DNA of 64,000 nt from Saccharomycodes ludwigii (lineage: Eukaryota > Ascomycota > Saccharomycetes > Saccharomycodales > Saccharomycodaceae). Positions 49,693-59,700 of the stretch are shown one piece after another (positions within the stretch are counted from its first letter, which is position 1; each line of letters opens with the position of its first letter). Position numbers and translations under genes: made by a program. The stretch is taken from NCBI RefSeq assembly GCF_020623625.1, contig NC_060202.1:186001-250000 (forward strand), given 5' to 3'. The notes beneath the pieces were generated by a model that was not told the DNA's origin, did no database searches, and was given only the letters and a program-made list of their open reading frames with translations.

Positions 49693-51135
49693 CTATGTAA
49701 ATTTATTATACCAAGAATCAAAACCATCTTTGGTATCTTGTACCGCAGTACCGTCCTTCTTTTTACTACTGACAATGTTTCCATTAACAGCTCTGTTGTC
49801 TTTCGATTCAGTATCAGGATTCTCTAAGACAAAACTATCACCTTTATCCAACATATATTTTTTAACTTTGTCACTTTCTTCCCGCAATCTTTTCTTCATT
49901 TTCTTTGATAACCCAAAGTCTCCAACATTATTGGAATTATTTACAAGAGCTGTTCTACTAGTTGACAACCCTAATCCGACTTCTTCACCAAAACTATTCA
50001 ATACACTTTTTTCTTCTTTACCAAATGCCATTTTATTGGCTAACTGTTGGACATAAGACAATCTGTATCTTTCTTTTATTTTTTTCAATTTTCTTCCCCC
50101 CCTTCTTTTTTTTTTGGAATTATCATGCGGAACTGGTAATGGTTTGATTTTAGTTACATTAGACGGTGTAGATAACTTTTCTATTTTATTTTCTAATTCT
50201 TTCTTCCACTGCAAACCCAGTTTGCCATCCGTATTTGATTTTAAATAGTCTACTCTGAGTGCCAAGGAACATTTTCCACCTAGAATTCTTAGAGCTTTTT
50301 TCCTCCACATGTCATCGTTTTGTTCCTGGACAAAACTTGAATAATATAGTATGCTTTTCTTTTGTTTTCCATCCTGACCTAACGTTATTAAATTAGAACT
50401 AGGCATTAAACTTAACTGTTTTAAATTTGAGCCATGCGAGATTAACTGCGATGCTATAGTTGGCCCCACTAAATTGCATAGATTTGGTGTTACTTTCATA
50501 GAATGGATCTTTATAAAGTTTGTGATTTTTTTTTGTAGTTCACATAATTTCAAAATCTTATTAATTAGTGCACCTAATTGTGTCTTTAATGAATTATTTG
50601 TTATTGGAGGCATATTCTGTAGTTGAAGAGTAACTAATAAAACCTGTTCTTTGGTTAAAGTTGAAGTATTTAATAAACAGCTGCCATCAGGAACTTCTTT
50701 ACTTTTATTATTAATAAGTAGTTCTAAAGTTTGACAAAATTTTTCTGGATCATTATCTAATATAGATGATAATTCTTGACTATAATTATAAGAGGCAAGT
50801 AAGTCTTTATAAAGTGTAAAAATCTGATCTTTAAACACAGTCAATGATTCGGTTAATAAATACAAATCTGCTTCCTCGTGTAAAGGTTTATCAATGATAT
50901 TTAATATATCTTTTTCATACTTGAAAATGAAGTTTGAATTATTATTCAAAGTAGTATTTTCGTAATCTTTTAAAAAACCAAATAAAGATTTTTCTTCAAA
51001 GGTCATTGGACTTAATGTGTCATGATTATCAACCTTCAAGTGATCTTCAATTTCTATATTTTCTTGGGTTTCCTTTTCAGATTCATTTTCGTTGTTGCTA
51101 TCAAAATCGTTATTTAGTTCATCTAATAAAGACAT
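49693..51135 (-). CDS. PRP31: U4/U6.U5 tri-snRNP protein Prp31
   Basis: 480 aa (S. cerevisiae 494). Prp31 binds the U4 5' stem-loop with Snu13 and is needed to assemble the tri-snRNP. The Nop domain is visible from about residue 95 to 320, including TPNLCNLVGPTIASQLISHG and the LGQDGKQKK that follows it. The C-terminal part is basic, with KKKRRGGRKLKKIKERYR and FGLSKKMKKRLRE. It matches YGR091W and is divergent from RPC40. Confidence 0.95.
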   Translation of the reverse strand: MSLLDELNNDFDSNNENESEKETQENIEIEDHLKVDNHDTLSPMTFEEKSLFGFLKDYENTTLNNNSNFIFKYEKDILNIIDKPLHEEADLYLLTESLTVFKDQIFTLYKDLLASYNYSQELSSILDNDPEKFCQTLELLINNKSKEVPDGSCLLNTSTLTKEQVLLVTLQLQNMPPITNNSLKTQLGALINKILKLCELQKKITNFIKIHSMKVTPNLCNLVGPTIASQLISHGSNLKQLSLMPSSNLITLGQDGKQKKSILYYSSFVQEQNDDMWRKKALRILGGKCSLALRVDYLKSNTDGKLGLQWKKELENKIEKLSTPSNVTKIKPLPVPHDNSKKKRRGGRKLKKIKERYRLSYVQQLANKMAFGKEEKSVLNSFGEEVGLGLSTSRTALVNNSNNVGDFGLSKKMKKRLREESDKVKKYMLDKGDSFVLENPDTESKDNRAVNGNIVSSKKKDGTAVQDTKDGFDSWYNKFT

Positions 51136-51351
51136 AATTGGAGTTTTATTTATTTATTATTTTGAGCAAGTAAGTTCATTTTAAAATGACTGGATAATAA
51201 TAAAATATAATTCACTTTGTTATTGAGTTTAGAATTATTAAATGTTATAAAAGAAGCAAATATTTTTAGGGATATGTTATAAAAGATATTAAAAAAAAAA
51301 ATAAAATAAAATATCACGTTTCTTTTTATCTATTTATCGTTAAAGTTTTCA

Positions 51352-51388
<37 letters not shown>

Positions 51389-51416
51389 CAATAAATAAAA
51401 AAGAAAAAGAAAAACG

Positions 51417-51447
<31 letters not shown>

Positions 51448-51729
51448 ATTATAGGCTTTAAACTGAGTTAAAATTTTATTAATTCTTTCATCTATTCCAG
51501 ATAATTGGACAAATAGATATATATTTTTATTTATTTTCGCCATCGATTCATGAACCTTTGTTTTTTTAAAAACACTTTACTAGAATATTCAATAGAACCT
51601 ATATCCAACTAAACTAAAATAATAATAATAATAAAAATAAAAATTAAAGCTTTTTTAATTGACCATTAGTTTATTCAAGCCTTAGTGTATAGAAAAAGTA
51701 CAAAAGCCATTAACATATAAAACATACAC
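51136..51729. promoter_or_regulatory. PRP31-RPC40 divergent promoter
   Basis: 594 bp. TCAAAAATTTTT (from 51349), which contains the RRPE-like AAAAATTTT core, leads into a T-run of about 38 bases. A TA repeat follows at 51418-51441. The RRPE-like core would suit the pol I/III subunit gene RPC40. Confidence 0.4.
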
Positions 51730-52740
51730 ATGTCTGATAAAATTGTAAATATTGAATATAACCGTGTTACCAATGTTACATCTACTGATTTTCCAGGTTA
51801 TGCAGAAAACACTTTTAACCATGCTTGGGATGTAGAAAAATTTAAAGACCAATTTGAAGTTGATATCAGTAAATTGGATGAAAGAGAAGCCAATTTTGAT
51901 TTGATCCACATTGATACTTCTATTGCTAACGCATTCCGTCGTATTATGATCAGTGAAGTTCCAAGCATAGCTGCTGAATATGTTTATTTTTTTAACAATA
52001 CATCTGTACTACAAGATGAAGTCCTAGCACACAGAATTGGTTTAGTTCCATTAAAGGTTGATCCAGATTTATTAACATGGGTTGATCACACTGTACCAGA
52101 AGACGAAAAATTTAATGACGAAAATACAATAGTTTTAACTTTAAATGTTCAATGTACACGTAATCCAGATGCACCAAAGGGATGTACCGATTCAAATATT
52201 TTATATCGTAACTCCAATGTCTATGCAAAAGATTTAAAATTTGAACCACAGGGTAAGCAAGTAGATGTTTTTGCAAACCAGCCAGTTGTTCCTTGTGATC
52301 CAAATATTTTATTGTGCAAGTTAAGGCCCGGTCAGGAAATTTCTCTAAGAGTTCATTGTATTTTGGGTGTTGGGTCTGATCATGCAAAGTTTTCACCTGT
52401 GGCTACGGCTTCTTATAGATTAATGCCACACATTAACATATTGGAACCTATAGAGGGAGAGGCTGCTAAAAGGTTTCAAAAATGTTTTCCAGCAGGCGTT
52501 ATTGGAATCGATGCAGCTGGCAAAGCTTATGTAGCTAATGCTAGAAAGGATACTGTTTCTAGAGAAGTATTAAGGCATGAAGAATTTAATAATAAAGTAA
52601 AGTTGGGCAGAGTGAGAGATCATTTTATTTTCAATGTTGAAACCACAGGTGCCATGACACCGGAAGAAATATTTTTCAAAAGTGTTCGCATTTTAAAAAA
52701 CAAAGCACAATATTTAAAAAACTGCCCAATTTCTGAATAA
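51730..52740 (+). CDS. RPC40: RNA polymerase I and III shared subunit AC40
   Basis: 336 aa (S. cerevisiae 335). AC40 pairs with AC19 as the alpha-like assembly platform of RNA polymerases I and III. Family landmarks are FDLIHIDTSIANAFRRIMISEVPSIAAE (about residues 56-83), VLAHRIGLVPL, the KLRPGQEISLRVHCILGVGSDHAKFSP segment and the C-terminal FNVETTGAMTPEEIFFKSVRILKNK helix. It matches YPR110C by order and orientation. Confidence 0.98.
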   Translation: MSDKIVNIEYNRVTNVTSTDFPGYAENTFNHAWDVEKFKDQFEVDISKLDEREANFDLIHIDTSIANAFRRIMISEVPSIAAEYVYFFNNTSVLQDEVLAHRIGLVPLKVDPDLLTWVDHTVPEDEKFNDENTIVLTLNVQCTRNPDAPKGCTDSNILYRNSNVYAKDLKFEPQGKQVDVFANQPVVPCDPNILLCKLRPGQEISLRVHCILGVGSDHAKFSPVATASYRLMPHINILEPIEGEAAKRFQKCFPAGVIGIDAAGKAYVANARKDTVSREVLRHEEFNNKVKLGRVRDHFIFNVETTGAMTPEEIFFKSVRILKNKAQYLKNCPISE

Positions 52741-52900
52741 GAAAGTTATACCAAGCAATTAATAAACAAAAAGTGAGAGGATAGCACTTTATTCGTTTTT
52801 TTTTTTTTTTTTTTTTTCTATTTTTTTTTTTTTTCCCCAAGGAAACTTTCTATATTTTTATGTTGTATAATAACAGTTAATTAAATTAAATTGAAATTTA

Positions 52901-53794
52901 CTACACAATGTCTGCTTCATTATTAATGGACTGATCATTTTTACTAAATACTTTTTCAAAAGTAGACACAAAATCAATTTTTGTTACTATGACATCACCA
53001 TCGTAGCCATCGCTATCTTCATGACTAATACTTTCCTCTTGATTCACAAGGTCAGAACCACTCTGACTATCATTTGTTTGTTGCTGGTCAAAACATGTTA
53101 ATTGATAAATAGAAAAATGCAAGTATAATATAATAAACTCTAACAATATATTGAACAAGTTACCCTTGAAATTTCCATAAATTGAAATATCTTTGTTCAT
53201 ACCTAAAAAATCAATAAATAGACTATTACTTTGGATTGTTGGAGATGCACCATCCGCATAATATCCCCAATTATTTTTAAAATCTATTGGGAAAATAATA
53301 GATAATAAAACCATGAGAGAATTGAAACTAAATGATAAATTGAAGAGAAAAAATCTTGCAGGCTTTAAAAATTTTAGTTCTATTATCTTTTCTTGTACCT
53401 CAGCTGATAATTGTTCATCATCGGGTGTCACATCAGTTGGTGATACGCCCGAAAACATCCTGATTCTATTTAGGTAACCATTATGTTCATAAAATCTTGC
53501 TCGATCCTTAACTTTAGTATATAATCTTTTAAGGATGTTTGTCATTATTAATCGAAGAAATAGAACAACAGTGTAATCGTTAAAGGCTACATATTTGAAA
53601 ATTAAAATCACGTATGTTATTGAGCCTAGGTCTGATATTAATTGATTTTGAAAAAAATGTTTTCTTTGTTTATATACATTGTGGTTATCTTGAGAATCAA
53701 ACATTATATTATAATTTAGTATTTGGATTTCCCTTATAGTGAGGTAAGTGGACGGGAAGAAAGATAAGTTATTATTTGTTTTATTCAGATACAT
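52901..53794 (-). CDS. GLD1: Gld1-like membrane protein (DUF1746), Golgi Dsc ligase adaptor
   Basis: 297 aa. In S. cerevisiae, YPR109W (Gld1) directs the Dsc ubiquitin ligase to the Golgi and Vld1 directs it to the vacuole. Three hydrophobic segments are seen: about residues 60-85 (YVAFNDYTVVLFLRLIMTNI), 150-170 (FFLFNLSFSFNSLMVLLSIIFPI) and 210-232 (LFNILLEFIILYLHFSIYQL). A basic loop follows the first, and the tail is acidic. The first 28 residues may be excluded, because the ATG at codon 29 (MFDSQDNHNVYK) is an alternative start. Sequence similarity to Gld1 is not assessable in detail here; the call rests mainly on order, length and topology. Confidence 0.75.
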   Translation of the reverse strand: MYLNKTNNNLSFFPSTYLTIREIQILNYNIMFDSQDNHNVYKQRKHFFQNQLISDLGSITYVILIFKYVAFNDYTVVLFLRLIMTNILKRLYTKVKDRARFYEHNGYLNRIRMFSGVSPTDVTPDDEQLSAEVQEKIIELKFLKPARFFLFNLSFSFNSLMVLLSIIFPIDFKNNWGYYADGASPTIQSNSLFIDFLGMNKDISIYGNFKGNLFNILLEFIILYLHFSIYQLTCFDQQQTNDSQSGSDLVNQEESISHEDSDGYDGDVIVTKIDFVSTFEKVFSKNDQSINNEADIV

Positions 53795-53803
53795 CTTTTT
53801 TTG

Positions 53804-53804
<1 letters not shown>

Positions 53805-53846
<42 letters not shown>
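53805..53846 (+). repeat. TAA trinucleotide repeat
   Basis: About 14 units of a TAA/ATA triplet lie just upstream of the GLD1 start. It is a plain microsatellite. Confidence 0.9.
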
Positions 53847-53850
<4 letters not shown>

Positions 53851-54283
53851 GAAGAACTTGTTCTAGGTCAGCTGTTCTTTAGTTCTCGCCTTTTTTTTTT
53901 CTATCCTTTTTTAAGCTTAAATTACGGCTTGTTATTGGCAAATAATCCGTTACAAGTCCGACAGAGCGTAAGGATATTAGTTATCGGATTACAATGGCTA
54001 ATAAAATAAAAAAGTTAGGTAGATTCCAAAAATCACTTCAGTTTTGATATTTAATTTAAAAGTGGTAGCAAAAATACTGCCTTTGTCATTTTCATTATTC
54101 TTAATGTTTTTTTTTTTTTTTTTTTTTTTTTTTGATTTCTTCTTGTAACTCTTTCCACTGTTTGATTAAAAAGAAATATATATCTAAAAGACTTTTTTCA
54201 GAAGGTAACACCGATATGACTTATCAATAATTATTATTCTAAATTACACATATTCTTACTTGCTAGCTTACTCCATCAAAAAA

Positions 54284-54301
54284 GCGGTAGAAAATCTCCG
54301 C
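54284..54301 (+). promoter_or_regulatory. CGG-N10-CCG zinc-cluster site upstream of the permease
   Basis: GCGG (54284-54287) and CCGC (54298-54301) are perfect inverted arms with 10 bases between the CGG and CCG triplets. CGG-N10-CCG is the spacing bound by the proline regulator Put3. The site is about 575 bp upstream of the permease ATG. Which zinc-cluster factor would bind is unknown. Confidence 0.45.
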
Positions 54302-54873
54302 ACAGAAGTTGGCACAAGCAGATAGTAAAAAAAAAAAAAAAAAAAATCCGAAAAGAAGATCTGCCAAGAAATAAATAGATATCTCTGTAGGTATCCATTT
54401 TTGGAATTATATATTTTTCTATCTTATATTTTTCCAATTTTTTTTTATAGCTTTTCAGTTTATTCATTTATACTTTGTTTTTGAACCATTGATAAAAATC
54501 TTAATTATTAATATGTGTACAAACACTTCTTCACATTTGTTTAATTTCTTTTAAAATTGTTCTAATGTTTCATTCAATCACCCATCCCTCTTCAACTACT
54601 TTGTATGACATACAGTTCGACTTTTTTTTTTTTTTTTTTTTTTTCCTATATATATGTAGGAAAATTACCTACTCAAAAAATACCAAGCTATAGGTATATA
54701 AATAACAGAGTTACAATCAACATTTTTCGTTGTACTACAACTTTTTTTAAAATTTACTCATTTTTATCTTGTATGGTAATGCCAGAAATATTTATTAATC
54801 TTAAAGTTTTTTTTTTTTAAAAAAGTATAGTATCAAAACCTAAATACAAGTAAAAAACACACACACATATATA

Positions 54874-56505
54874 ATGTCGATTTTATCTCCTGAAGAAAAA
54901 ATAACACAAGGTGTCAGTGAAAAACCAGTACAAAATATTGAAATTGCTGATATATCTCAATTTACATACCCAACTGAACAGCCCGTTGTTAAATTGCAAA
55001 AACAATTTAGTCTAATAAGTGCAATTAATGCTGGTATTGTTACTGGTAATACATGGACAGCGTTAGGTGGTGCCATTGTTGCCTCATTGGGTAATGGTGG
55101 TATGGGTGCTTTGATTTATGAATTTATCGCCGTATCTATCTGTTATTGGTTTATTGCTGCATCCATAGCAGAATTAACTTCGGCTATTCCTGCCTCCGGA
55201 GGTGTCTACCATTGGGCATCTATCACACCCGGACCAAAATTCGGTAGAGTTTGTGGATGGTTTGCTGGCTGGCTAGATTTTTTTGCTTGGGTTTTTGGTG
55301 TTGCCGCTAATTGTAATATGATTGGCACTATGGTTGTATATGCTTATGGGATGTTTCATCCTGAAACTACTTTGCAAGCATGGCAAATATTCATTGTTTT
55401 GATCATTATTTGTTGGATATGCTGTTTCATTGTTATGTTTGGTAATAAAGCATTGCCAATCATTAACAACATTGGATCCTTTTTAATGCTAGGTGGCTGG
55501 TTTGTTACTGTGATTGTTTGTGCTGTAATGCCAAGTAAAAATGGCCACAATTATGCTACAAATAAACAAGTTTGGCAAAGTTGGAATAATCAAACCGGTT
55601 ATAAAAACGCAGAAGGATTTGTATTTTTAGCTGGTATGTTAAATGGTGCATTTGCTGTGGGTACGCCAGATTGTATTACTCATTTAGCTGAAGAAATCCC
55701 TGACGCTGCAAGAAATTTACCCAAAGTTTTATTTTGGCAAATATTGGTTGGCTTCCTGACTGCATTTTTCTATATGATATCCATGTTTTATTCCATCCAC
55801 GACTTAGATGCTGTTTTTAATGCAGATTCTTACTGTCCATTGGGCGACATATATTTACAATCAACAGGGTCAAAAGGTGGTGCCTTGGGTTTACTAATTG
55901 TTATTATCCTACCAATTTTTTGTGCCACTATTGGTTGTTTGGTCACAAGCAGCAGAACATTATATGCCTTAGCAAGAGATAACGCTGCTCCATTTTCAAA
56001 CCAAATAGGATCTATAAGTCCAAAATGGAAATCACCAATGTGGGCCACATTTATTTGCGGCATCATTTCCACTTGTCTAGGTGCTATTTATATTGGTTCT
56101 GCAGAGGCATTCAATGCTTTTGTAGGTTCTTTTGTTTTATTGACAACTTCAAGTTTTTTCTTGTCTATTTTCCCTCATATTTTAACAAAAAGGAAAAATA
56201 TCAAAAGGGGCCCTTTTTGGTTGGGTAAATTTGGCTATTTTATCAATATTGTTTCCTGTGTTTATATCGTGGTTTTTTTTGTTATTTATTGCTTTCCTTA
56301 CACATTGCCCGTTGTTGCTGATGAAATGAACTATACTAGTGTTATGACTTGTGGGTTAGCTTTACTTGTAACAATTTGGTGGTTTATTCATGGCAGAAAA
56401 AATTATTCAGGCCCAAAAATTGTCTATGAAAATGACGCAAGCGATGACGCCAATGACAAAACAATAGTTTTGGACACAGAAGCTGGCAGTATTTCCTCAT
56501 CTTAA
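54874..56505 (+). CDS. APC-superfamily amino acid/choline permease (ACT family)
   Basis: 543 aa with about 12 hydrophobic segments between residues 45 and 510. Family features are the ASGGVYHWAS segment after span 2, GWLDFFAWVFG, NGAFAVGTPDCITHLAEEIPDAARNLP (the conserved cytoplasmic loop with the Glu pair), LVTSSRTLYALARDNAAPFS and GPFWLGKFGYFINI. This pattern is shared by fungal Hnm1 (choline), Uga4 (GABA), Bio5 and Tpo5 transporters. The GPFWLGKFG/MNY end is closest to Hnm1 in my recollection, while the span 2-3 part differs; the substrate cannot be assigned. It is not part of the conserved gene order, so it was inserted between GLD1 and UTP22 in this lineage or lost elsewhere. Confidence 0.88.
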   Translation: MSILSPEEKITQGVSEKPVQNIEIADISQFTYPTEQPVVKLQKQFSLISAINAGIVTGNTWTALGGAIVASLGNGGMGALIYEFIAVSICYWFIAASIAELTSAIPASGGVYHWASITPGPKFGRVCGWFAGWLDFFAWVFGVAANCNMIGTMVVYAYGMFHPETTLQAWQIFIVLIIICWICCFIVMFGNKALPIINNIGSFLMLGGWFVTVIVCAVMPSKNGHNYATNKQVWQSWNNQTGYKNAEGFVFLAGMLNGAFAVGTPDCITHLAEEIPDAARNLPKVLFWQILVGFLTAFFYMISMFYSIHDLDAVFNADSYCPLGDIYLQSTGSKGGALGLLIVIILPIFCATIGCLVTSSRTLYALARDNAAPFSNQIGSISPKWKSPMWATFICGIISTCLGAIYIGSAEAFNAFVGSFVLLTTSSFFLSIFPHILTKRKNIKRGPFWLGKFGYFINIVSCVYIVVFFVIYCFPYTLPVVADEMNYTSVMTCGLALLVTIWWFIHGRKNYSGPKIVYENDASDDANDKTIVLDTEAGSISSS

Positions 56506-56630
56506 TAATGACCCATTTATGGTGACTTTATACTTTTTATTTTATTTTTCTTTTTTTCAAACTTTTAATAAGGTGTGATTAAATGGTTCTTATTTATTAA
56601 ATATTTACATATATAGACTAAAAAGAAGCT

Positions 56631-56663
<33 letters not shown>

Positions 56664-56725
56664 AAAAAAAAAATAAAAAAAAAAAAAAAATTTCTAATAC
56701 ATATTTTTTTTTTTTTTTTTTTTTT

Positions 56726-59700
56726 TCAATTATTAATTTGTAAATCAGTTATTAAGGAACTTCCAAATGTCGAAATTTCACTTAAAACAGCCTTAATATT
56801 CATTTTAACGTTTTCCTCATCAACGGGCTCAACATTACAATCCATATTGACTCTAAATTTCAACTTTTCTTGTTTAAATAATGGTTTGATCAAACCGCTC
56901 ACTACATTTTCGTCACCTCTATCACTATGGATACCTACATACAAATGGCTAGAAAAGATAATACTATTGCCATACTTTTTAGCCAAATATTTCACCAAAT
57001 GATGACTAGGATCCATTTTTTCAATTATTTTGCCGCAATCCTTGGGGAAAGACATTGGCGCATCAACAGCCAAATTTTTAAATTCACCAGAACAACCACT
57101 ACTCAATCTCAAAGGCATTGGTATTTTTAACTTGAAAACAAAGTCGTAATCCTTCAAACCTGGAGAAAATAACAATTTAATGGTTTTATCATTAATACCA
57201 TGCAATTGGATAAAATTAACCGCTACTTTGGATAGAGCAGTTAGTCTGGTGGCAATAGGTAGTTGGATACCACTAGAATAAAGAATCCCACTCGGATCGT
57301 TTTTTGAAGCTACAAAAAATTGAATATGTAGTCCCTGTGGATCAGTCTTCCTCATCGTCTTAAAATTTGATTGAATAGTTTTGTATTGCGCCAATGTTAA
57401 TTTTTCAGATAATTTCTTTGTGGTTTCAGTAGTTAAAATTTCATGTGAAATGTAATCGCTCTCTTCCGCTATACCTACAACCTCTGGTTTAATTAAATCC
57501 AAAATTAAAGGGTCCTCTTTCCAATTCCACTGGCTTAAATTTTTCAAAATCTTCAAAAACCCATTTTCCAACGATCCTGGAATAAAATAAGGATCAGCAT
57601 CTACAAACGGTTTCATAGCTATTAACTCCACCAGTTCCTCGGGAAGGTGGTACAATAATAAGTGACTATCCAACCATTTTTTAAACAAACGAACAGTAGG
57701 CGAGTACAAATGATAACTATGTGATATATTTTCTATAGTTCTGGTATGTCTGATTGAGCCTAAATATTTACTCGTAAACTTTAAAAAGGTTCTTTCTAGT
57801 TCAGCTTTCAACTCGTACCTAGCATTAGAGATTGCGCGCAAGTACAAAATCTCGTCCCTTTCAGTTAAAACTCTAAATTTAAAACCAAATCCCTCTGGTG
57901 TTAAAACATTTAATGTTATAATTTCTAGATTGTTTGGAATGCTTTCATCCCTAGCAAAGTAAGAGTTGTAATCAGCGTACGATTCTTCCAATTTTTCATG
58001 AATCTTCAATAAAAATGCAGTTTTGGTTCTTTCCAAAGATGTCAATTCATCTGGCCACTTGGAACTTGTTTCAAACTCCAAAACAACATCCTGTAAAAAA
58101 TCCGGATTAGAATATGCAAATGGTACTGGTTGCAACAATGTGGTGTACCGAAAAGAGTTTCCAACAGGTGTGATAGACTTGATCGATAATGGCAACTCCA
58201 TCCTGAAAAGAATTTTGTATAATTCATCAAAGGATTTTTTCAAATTGAAAAAGGAGCTTAAATTCAAAATACTCGTAGAATTGGCACCAGGGATGTTTGG
58301 TAATGGTAATAATTCATTAAATTTAAGCATGTCAGATGTTTGTAGACTAACCTCATCACCTAAATGGTGCTTTAGAATATACTCTAAAATGGAAACAACA
58401 ACTGGCTTTGTCGCAGAAGTTGACCAAACACAAGAGTTTACAATCGAGCCATCTTTAAACCTACGTAGAGAACATTTGGGACCCCAAAATTCTCTAAATT
58501 GTTGAACCTCTGGAGTTAGCTCCTCGCCATTTATAGGGCCGCGAGTAACCAATTTTTCACATTCTTGTGGATTTATCAAAATTTTCACTCTTACCATATC
58601 GAATCCAACTTGGTATTTTCTTTTTGTAATGGGAAATGTTCTACTATTATTATTATTATTGGCATTGTTGTTATACAATGTTTCTAACTCAAATCCATGA
58701 ATTCTATCACCCAATCCTAAAGTTATGATGTTTGATATTTTGTTAATTGTAAAATTTTCCAAAGAAATAAATCGGATCTTTTCCTTGGGACCAAACATAC
58801 TATTTAAAGATGCTATGTCGCTCTTAATCTTAAAGTCTAATACAATGTCGTACCTAATTTCGTCAAGTTTAGTGGTGTTAACCAAAAAAATATTTTCAAA
58901 TTGGTCCTTAACAACATCGTTCAACATTTTATAAGTCTGAACAGCATACAAACGTAAAACTCTATAAGCGCTTGGCGTCAATTTACTTAAAAGATTGAGT
59001 TTCGTTGTTTTATCAAATAAAGTTGGTGTATTAAAACCACCCTTTATATATTTGTTCGAAATAGAATTTGAATTATCCGAATAAAACTGCAAATGGCCAT
59101 CGTCACTTAAATCCATGGTAGCTAAATATTTAATGGTACCCTTGAATAATTGATAGGAGGAGAATCCGTGTAACAAAATTTTGTTACCAGTAACGCCACC
59201 ACCATTCAATAGTGCCGCCATCAAGATCATGAATTCAAAGGATCCAAAACCACCTAACCCACCATTTTGAGAAATATTGGATGAAAACCCTCTTTGCGAT
59301 AACCACAAACGGCCTAATATACTGGCTTCTTTGAACGATTCAGTAAGTTTCTTGGTTTTATATAAATATCTTAAATAATGTTCGTGAGTAGTGGAGGAAA
59401 GTATCGAAAAATTGTAAAAAGGTGTAGGTGTGATATTATCGTCCTGAACCCTGACACAGTTTTTATTTGGCAACAGTTTTTTTCTATCAAAGATATCGTA
59501 AGGAATAGAGATGATTAAATTGACTGAAAATCTGCTTTTATGGAAATTGTATTCATTTAGTTTGGAATTGTTGCTGATAATAGGGTTACAAATAATAGTT
59601 AAAATAGGGTTTAATGGATCGTTATCAAAGTATTTGTATTTCAATTCCAAAAAATCACTAAAACCATATTTTTCAAATAAAATGTTTAGATGATGAGTTA

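Larger units (their letters stand above)
53795..54873. promoter_or_regulatory. GLD1-permease divergent intergenic region
   Basis: 1.08 kb with no credible ORF. It holds an ATA/TAA trinucleotide repeat (53805-53846), inverted TAATCCG (53944) and CGGATTA (53985), T-runs at 54108-54134 and 54620-54644, a CGG-N10-CCG dyad (54285-54300), a few GATAA/TTATC sites (54222, 54490), and TATATA boxes near 54647 and 54695. Its size and motifs suggest a regulated promoter for the permease. Confidence 0.5.

Noticed and set aside
53795-54873. Solo LTR or other mobile element in the GLD1-permease spacer
   Set aside because: No terminal inverted TG/CA repeats, target duplications or coding remnants were seen; the same holds for the other long spacers.
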